DNA of 64,000 nt. Origin: Patiria miniata. Its lineage: Eukaryota > Echinodermata > Asteroidea > Valvatida > Asterinidae. Positions 57,589-64,000 of this stretch are shown here, piece after piece. A program made the translations under genes and the position numbers. Where the stretch lies: contig NW_024037064.1 in assembly GCF_015706575.1 (NCBI RefSeq), forward strand, positions 7,541,606 to 7,605,605, in the 5' to 3' direction. Numbering within the stretch: the stretch's first letter is position 1; every line of letters begins with the position of its first letter. The notes below the pieces were generated by a model that saw nothing but the letters and a program-made list of their open reading frames with translations, ran no database searches and was not told the DNA's origin.

Positions 57589-57743
57589 TAGACCGCTTGC
57601 AGACGCGTTCGATAATTGACGCGCTAAGGTGAGCGACGCCATGTTATGGGACAAAATGTGCGTGAATTGATATACGCCTGTCCCACAACATGGCGTCGCG
57701 CGCCTTCGCGCGTCGATTATCGAACGCGTCTGCAAGCGGTCTA
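57589..57743. mobile_element. 155-bp CpG-rich hairpin element
   Basis: Arms of about 65 bp (TAGACCGCTTGCAGACGCGT ... ACGCGTCTGCAAGCGGTCTA) rich in CpG and containing GCGCGTC and GACGCCATGTT words. Confidence 0.75.
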
Positions 57744-57749
57744 TTGGGG

Positions 57750-58999
57750 AATGGACATGCGTTCTAATTGACTGTTTCATGCATTAGACTGCGAGTGCCT
57801 TCGGCGTGAACGCGCAACACATGAAACAGTCGTCTTGCTTTCCACGACAAGGCACCAGACGCAAATTTAACCAGCTGTACCTGGAAGTGGTGGTATGGTA
57901 CCCACATACATGGCGCACACAGATTTTTGAAAAGAATGTCGCAACCTGACGCTCTTTCTCTATATATCAATTCAATGAAGGTCATTTGTTCCAAAAATGA
58001 TGATAAGTGTTAAGGACATGAATCTGGGACTGAGAAATATTTCCAATTTTGTTAGGAAATACTTAGAAAATGTCCTTAGTCTCCATAGACATTGTACACA
58101 AGCGTGGAATTGGAAGTGGCTGCAGCCTCAGGTTGCAACATTTTTTCCAGATTTTTCAATTGTCATCACGTGATAAATTACAATTAATTTGCATAATTAA
58201 CTACACACAGTCAGTCTATGGAGAGTTCAGTTTCTCAGTCCAGATTCATGTTTTTCAACCTTTAACTGACCTTATCTGATGACGTCGTCAGACCTCCTAA
58301 AACGACACGATCATGCCATGTGGCGGCGTTATAAGCTGCGTCGAATATGGAGGGTAGAGCTCGAGGATACACGTTATGAATTCAGGACGCAATTGACATT
58401 CTTTCGAAGGCTTCTAGTACTAAACTAGTTATCCTGTAAATGCTAATCAAAACTTTATGAGTCTGTGTGTAAAATCACGGCCAACAATAGCTCCACGGGC
58501 AAAACAATTTTTATCTGACACCACGACGATCGACGCCGCGTGCCGCATGCGCGACCGATGGTGCGATCGCGTCGAGGGATGTATCAAATACTGAACAACA
58601 GGTGGCGCAAGCTACATACTGTGGGCAACCAAATCGGAAAATACGTTCGCCGGCGCCCGGGGAAGGTTGTGAAGATAAATCTGATTTTCCCATTTTCGTT
58701 TTCCGTGCCTTTTTTTCTACAAAAGATATTTTAAAAACTCATCGAATTTACAATGAAATAATTATTAAACCGAATTTTTCCAAGCAAGTAAAATCCGTGG
58801 CAAGCATCTCTATAAAGAGCTCTGATAATAAATTCACGGTCTTGACGAAAGCATAAAAGTCACAAAATGATTGGCAATGATATTCTGATATGGCCGGGTA
58901 TGGGTAAAGAAAACATCTGCAAATATCTTTAAAAGAACAATGACCAAACCTTTTGCGTGCCTCCAATGAGACTCATAGAACCCTCCCCTCTCCTTCAAG
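57750..58999. other. Intergenic, CpG-rich patch, no gene seen
   Basis: 58300-58680 is unusually CpG-rich (GATCGACGCCGCGTGCCGCA) and could be a promoter, but no exon could be supported on either strand. Confidence 0.35.
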
Positions 59000-59502
59000 C
59001 AAGGGCGGATCCAGGGGGGGGGCCAAAGGGGGCCATGGCCCCCCCCCCCCCAAAACGAAATCAATTTTTTTTTTTTTTATGTGACATCGCAATAACGGCA
59101 GGCAATGAGTACACCACCATCTTTTCCTCAAAAAAAAACATTGGTTAAAGTGGTCAGAAATTGCTTCAGATCGCACCACAGAGCATCTAGAATCCAAAAA
59201 TTTTTCGGGGCCCTTAAGCGGGCCCCGAACCCCACGCCGTAATTTTGTTGACCCACTTTTTGACATCGCAATAAAGGCAGGCAATGAGTACACCACCATG
59301 TTTTCCTCAAAAAAAACATTGGTTAAAGTGGTCAGAAATCGCCTCAGATCACACCACAGAGCATCTAGAATCCAAAAATTTTTCGGGGCCCTTAAGCGGG
59401 CCCCGAACCCCACGCCGTAATTTTTTTGACCCACTTTTTGGGGGAAACCAAAAAAATTTTTGGCCCCCCCCCAAAAAAAATTGTGTTCTGGATCCGCCCT
59501 TG
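59000..59502 (-). mobile_element. hAT-like MITE, second copy with internal tandem duplication
   Basis: Same termini and family as the element at 8660-8971 but inverted, flanked by the 8-bp duplication CCTTCAAG (58992-58999 and 59503-59510). A 179-bp internal segment is duplicated in tandem (for example GCAATGAG at 59102 and 59281), explaining the greater length. Apparent 60-180 aa frames are element noise. Confidence 0.88.
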
Positions 59503-59685
59503 CCTTCAAGGGACCCCAGTTACTACTGTTGGCTGTTGAGATGTCGCTTCTTTCTAATTAAAATTTACCAGCACGATCGATTCCATACAATCTCAGCACT
59601 GCAGTCATGAAACTGTCGTCGTGTGACCCGTACTGACGCACAATACAAAGCATTGACCTCTGACTCGGGCTTTTCCCGAAGAATT

Positions 59686-59802
59686 ATGCAAATAGCTATT
59701 GTCATCCAAATTCCACACCTGGCACGCGACATGCCATATGCAAATTATGTATCTTGGCCAATCCCAGCCAACCCCAGAATATCCTGTTGACTTTCGACCA
59801 AT
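59686..59802. promoter_or_regulatory. Cluster of two octamers and two CCAAT boxes
   Basis: ATGCAAAT at 59686-59693 and 59738-59745, CCAAT at 59758-59762 and 59798-59802, all in the same orientation. This is a POU/NF-Y promoter architecture, but no histone or other gene was found adjacent. Confidence 0.4.
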
Positions 59803-60130
59803 CAGAACCGCTTTACACCTTTTTTCAGCGAACATTGAGACTAGTGCGTGTTAGTCCGCGGATAAAGAAAAATAGAACCCCATTTTCTGATAAAATGGTT
59901 TAATATGGTTTGATAGTTTCCTATTCAGCAGCATGATCCGGCCATTATATCGTTGTGATAAATAAAAACAAGTCATGACCCGAGACACAAGTAAAACATA
60001 AATAGAAAAAAAAATCATTTTGTGATGTGCGGCGAGATAAACAAGTGATAGGGTTTTTGAACCGCATTACGCCTTGAACCTAACCCGTCGTCTGCCCTTT
60101 CGCCCGCTCATCTGCTGCTTGCATTTCAAG

Positions 60131-60154
60131 ATGGATGCCGGACATTTACACCTT
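60131..60154 (+). CDS. Possible first coding exon (MDAGHLHL) entering a plus-strand gene
   Basis: An AAGATGG start context opens eight codons that end at a GTGAGT donor (60155). The 300 bases before it are CpG-containing, and a cluster of octamer and CCAAT boxes lies at 59686-59802. A good acceptor occurs at about 61567, but phase 0 gives an immediate stop there, so the next exon, if real, is elsewhere or beyond the window. Confidence 0.2.
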
Positions 60155-61194
60155 GTGAGTATTTTTGTTTTAAACTTCCTTTCTTTTTTTCTGCGATAAA
60201 ATATTTCCAAAATTGATGCCCATGAGAATAGTGACGATGTAAACTAATTCTATGTAACCCAGACGACTTTGAAGCTGTCGCCGTGTTCGTTTTGCTCCGT
60301 AATTCACGGCAACATTCGAGGTGAAATGAACTGAATCGCAAACGATACGAAATGAAACCACTAATGTAAAGAATTCAACCTCCACTACTTTCCGCGCACG
60401 AGGCAAACCTTAAAATTACAGGAGACCGAATTTCATAAGTTTATCGCGAGGAGTGCTAGGCCTGTATTCGTAAACAACCATAAAGACGTGGACATTATGA
60501 GGGAAAAGGTAAGCCTAATTCTTAAAGTCACTGTTTATAATTATACTTCATCAGTAACGGAAAGGGGATTTTACATGTAGGCCTACTGGACAAGAGAAAC
60601 CTAACATTTTACCAGCCATGGGAAGTTGAAAAGGGGGAGCTTGCAAAGTGAGATTGAAACAATAACATTCGCCAAAGAATATCCAAAGAAAAATTGATTA
60701 AGATGCATATAATTAGGCACGTCACAAAATAATAAGGATATTTTCCAAGAAATTATGGAAATTAGTCTCAGGCTATGATGGACTGCATGGAGACAGATGT
60801 GATACAATACCCTTGCCAATTAAGGCAGTTACATCTTGGAAGAGAAATATAATAATTATTCCTTAAGACTGCGACGACGACTGAAATAGTTATGAGGAGC
60901 CATGATTAGATCAGGGATATCTAAAATCTAAGGTCAAGGGTCAGAGATCTGAGTATCCTGAATGCGATCTAAGATAAGAATCCCACCAGATCAATGGTCA
61001 TGAACTTGTAGACTACAAGCCTACAAGCAAAAAAAATAATGTGACGTATGTAGTCATGACGTTAAAGAACACAATCACAATGTAATTACATCGGGCGTAT
61101 GCATGTGTTTATTGCTCGTTAATGTAGGCATGTAAATTATCATGATTTTCTGTCATGTAAAATAAGTAGCCATATCTTTTTGAAAGACGTACAT

Positions 61195-62735
61195 GACGTA
61201 GCAGTGACGTCGACTGATGTCACGATGAAGATCAAGGTCAAGATCACGATCCTCTGATCAGCGCACACAATAAGACCGTTACATGCTGCACACTGATGTA
61301 TTTCGCGACTGAGGTCAACATCATGACAGACTTAGGGTGAAATTGATGAAATTATTACACCAATTAACGAAAACAAAACAACTTATATAGGCCAACTACT
61401 AGGAAGAATTTTGTCATCATGTAGGCCTAGAAGTAATATCAACAATTATTGCTGCCTAAATATTCCACATTAACTTTACAAATGCATGAGTAATCAAATT
61501 GATTGACTTGTTGTCAGAATATTATTGTATGCCACAGAATCAATGTTTTCTTTTCTTTTCGTTGCAGTGTTGATTCAGGCAGTGCTAGCTCCATGGTGCT
61601 AGTGATGACTTCAGATGATACATTTGAAGAGCGCCATCTTGCAGTAAAACATTGCCGAAGATGCAATGGCTTAGAATTTAAGAAATGGGACAAAAATGAG
61701 AGTTGACACTGACGGTTTGGAAATAAATGGTTGCGTTGCTGTCGGGATAAGGGTTTTGGTTTTTGGTGTCCAAAAACGGAAATGGAATATGGACTTTTTG
61801 TAATGGCTTTTGTTGTCGCTTTAATACAGGGGGATAAGATTATTTCAGTTGAATATTCAAGAAATTGAAAGATTAAGGACAAGTCGTGAAATTTCGCCTT
61901 TTTGGTCATTACTAGTAAAACAAGCCTAGGACTCAGTAAGACAAACAATTGTCGTTGCCAAAAATTACCAATGAAACTGAATATTTTCCCGGCCACTCTA
62001 TTGCTTTAAGTTTAAGTCAATGGTGCACCCAGGATTTGGCTGGGGGGGGGGGGGGGGCTCACAATTGTTTTGCAATTTTGTTATAGAAGTTTGGATATTT
62101 TACAAATTTTTGCCCTAAATGTATGGGTGCAGAAAAATATTTTTATTGGTGGGAAAACTTTGACTTTCATGGCTGTCAATGTTTTTAACATTTAAAATGT
62201 AGGCCTATAGTCTTATTTCAAAGCCTAAAATTGGCATTGTCGAGACAATAATCACGTGGCAGTGACGTCGACTGATGTCATGATGAAGATCAAGGTCAAG
62301 ATCACGATCCTCTGTCAGCGTAAGACACAATGAGACCGTTCCAGGCTGCACATGATGTATTTCGCGACTGAGGTCAACATCATGACAGACTTAGGGTGAA
62401 ACTGATGAAATTATTACCAACGAAAACAAAACAACGTAATTGAGATAGGCCTACCGATTAGAAGAATTTTGTCGTCATATTTTTTTTTTTAAATCAACAA
62501 TTATTGCTGACTTATTATTCCACGTTTACTTTGCAAATGAGTTGTCTTCTTCGAATTGTATAATATGTTTTCACAATGTATGGCAGAGATTCAAAGTTTT
62601 CTTTTCTATTCTGTTGATTCAGGCAACCGACTTCAGATGATTTGAAGAGCGCCATCTTGTGGTCGCACATTGCTGAAGATACAAACATGGCATAGAATCT
62701 AAATGACACTGACGGTTAGGAAATGAGATATTGTG
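61195..62735 (+). repeat. Direct duplication of about 500 bp
   Basis: 61195-61720 and 62256-62735 share CAGTGACGTCGACTGATGTC, GATCAAGGTCAAGATCACGA, GACTGAGGTCAACATCATGA, GAAGAGCGCCATCTTG and GACACTGACGGTT in order. The copies are offset by about 1.06 kb. Confidence 0.8.
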
Positions 62736-64000
62736 GTTTTTTTTTTTTTTTTTTTGCAGTCGATGTCCGAAACAGAAAGTGGGTATGGGCTTCTTTGTTT
62801 TTTTCTTTTTGTCGCTTTTCGGCAGGTGAGCTTGTTTTGCTGTGAATATTTTTTACTGACAATGCAATTGGATGGCCATCAAAAAGAAATTAAGATGAAA
62901 GTCAAGACAAATATTTTTCTTTGAGAAACACCAGTGGTGCGGCGGCTTGTATGTTGAATTAATGTTTCGGCACTCGAAAAAAACACCATAAATTTAACAT
63001 AAAATAAAACGTCATTAAGTAAAACATTCTTAATGGTTTGATCATTCTGCAAAGGAAACAAAAAACACTGAAATGTGTTTTCACATATCTTTATTGTTTT
63101 CCTACTCTTTTTGATATGTCAAATAATTATTTAAGACATTTAGGACCAGCAACAGACGCAATTTCAATTTAATGTAGAATTTGACACATGTATTTTTTAG
63201 TTATCGTGACCACATGATCGTCGGATTTGACCAGCGCCCCAAAAATGTCTTTCTTGTTTTGTTCTTATTTGTTTTCAAATGTTGACAACAATATTACGGC
63301 CCTATTAATTTGAGCAATTTGAAGTATATCTCAAATGTTAAACCTCTTACTAGCCATCTCTTAATCTCTCTCCTCAATAACATTGGTTTTAATCACTGTT
63401 TAATATTTAAAATAATTGGTTGTGATGTTCACTCGTTCTCTTGGCCAATGAAGAGTTTTGAACCTCCCCCCCCCTAAAAAAATATCAAGAAGATATTTTC
63501 TTATACTTAAAATTGTGTTTAAGTCAAAACTTGGGCGGGATTCGAACCCGTGCCTGGGCGCTCCAAAGTCTACGCCTTTGAAGCGCCCGGGCACGGGTTC
63601 GAATCCCGCAGGTGGCTTAGACCGCTAGGCCATCTGACTAAGAGGTTTAGCTACAGTAATAAGTAGATTATCTGGATTTGCGAGCCAAGGTGGGGGCGGG
63701 GCAGCGCGGGAGTGTGGGAGGGTGCGTGGACGATTGACAATGAGTGTTGGAGTAATGGTGTTAGGCTTCCGGACGCCTTGTACAAGTTGTAGTACAGGAA
63801 AATGGACGTGCCACAAAATATTCAAAATCTGCAATTTTATTTGGTATTGTTTCTTCAGAAACTCACCTTTGAAAATAGCTTTGCAAAAAGCATTTTATTT
63901 TGAAATTGAAAAATTACATGACGCAAAAGAGAAATATTAATTGATACTCATTTGTACCTTCAAAGGAAATTCTGTTTTGTTTGGAGAAAAGTCACTTTTT
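62736..64000. other. No gene seen
   Basis: Poly-T, AT-rich unique sequence and the tRNA-like palindrome at 63535-63645. The final 350 bases show only short unsupported frames. Confidence 0.4.
63535..63645. repeat. Palindromic pair of tRNA T-arms with adjacent A box
   Basis: 63535-63609 is a near-perfect inverted repeat (GCGGGATTCGAACCCGTGCC ... GGCACGGGTTCGAATCCCGC). Beside it, on the minus strand, GATGGCCTAGCGGTCTAAG resembles a Leu/Ser-type D-arm. Rearranged tRNA-derived sequence; no complete tRNA was found. Confidence 0.6.

Noticed and set aside
58973..59509. 178-codon minus-strand frame
   Set aside because: It coincides with the hAT-like MITE and its internal duplication; the same pseudo-peptide appears in the other copy at 8.7 kb.
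59686..59802. Histone H2B gene promoter
   Set aside because: The octamer/CCAAT architecture fits, but no histone frame occurs within 2 kb on either strand.
61503..61706. Coding exon SVDSGSASSMVLVMTS...
   Set aside because: The acceptor at 61567 is good, but the phase does not match the only upstream candidate, and the same block is duplicated at 62.6 kb with the frame destroyed.
1..64000. CRISPR array, operons, riboswitches or other prokaryotic features
   Set aside because: Direct repeats lack spacer structure, and the genes are intron-containing animal genes.

Overview
The window is animal nuclear DNA. It is AT-rich and intron-rich, with GT-AG introns, AATAAA signals, many short inverted-repeat transposons and long G or C runs. 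One TRIM/NHL gene and one NACHT (NLR-like) gene lie close together, and recurrent strings such as TAGGCCTA, ACATGTAC and GCGCCCTCT are present. Together these suggest a marine deuterostome, most likely an echinoderm (sea star or sea urchin type). That assignment is an inference; no species marker was seen.

Three genes can be read end to end. (1) Minus strand, 10633 to 4105: an 11-exon gene for the mitochondrial import receptor TOM70, 570 aa, with every intron phase consistent. (2) Plus strand, 13397 to 17869: a 3-exon NACHT NTPase of 864 aa with intact Walker A and B motifs, a short C-terminal leucine-rich tail and an unusual N-terminus. (3) Plus strand, 49109 to 52822: a 2-exon TRIM-type protein of 637 aa (RING, two B-boxes, coiled coil, NHL-like propeller). 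TOM70 and the NACHT gene are divergent and share an intergenic region of about 2.8 kb that has been invaded by foldback and MITE elements.

Weaker spliced models, all of unknown product, lie at 22400-25172 (+, possible 42-aa protein), 28878-31123 (+, 133 aa), 31904-32245 (-), 36255-38323 (+), 44680-46724 (-, with a possible first exon at 47992-48019) and 53268-57044 (-).

The rest is repeat-rich. Several elements have target-site duplications visible by eye: hAT-like MITEs at 8660-8971 and 59000-59502 (8-bp TSDs), TTAA-flanked elements at 381-891, 3049-3536, 15053-15562 and 32501-32675, a foldback element at 12135-12682 (8-bp TSD), and a nested Mutator-like element at 23609-24779 (9-bp TSD, TIRs of about 175 bp) that carries a LINE fragment and a 365-bp palindrome. 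Minisatellites lie at 6735-7165, 10315-10372, 26776-27055, 27625-27950, 28425-28494 and 28512-28690. Diverged segmental duplications occupy about 29.6-30.2, 33-36, 53.5-56 and 61.2-62.7 kb. Long stretches (892-3044, 17870-20300, 25173-26775, 38324-42550) show no supportable gene.
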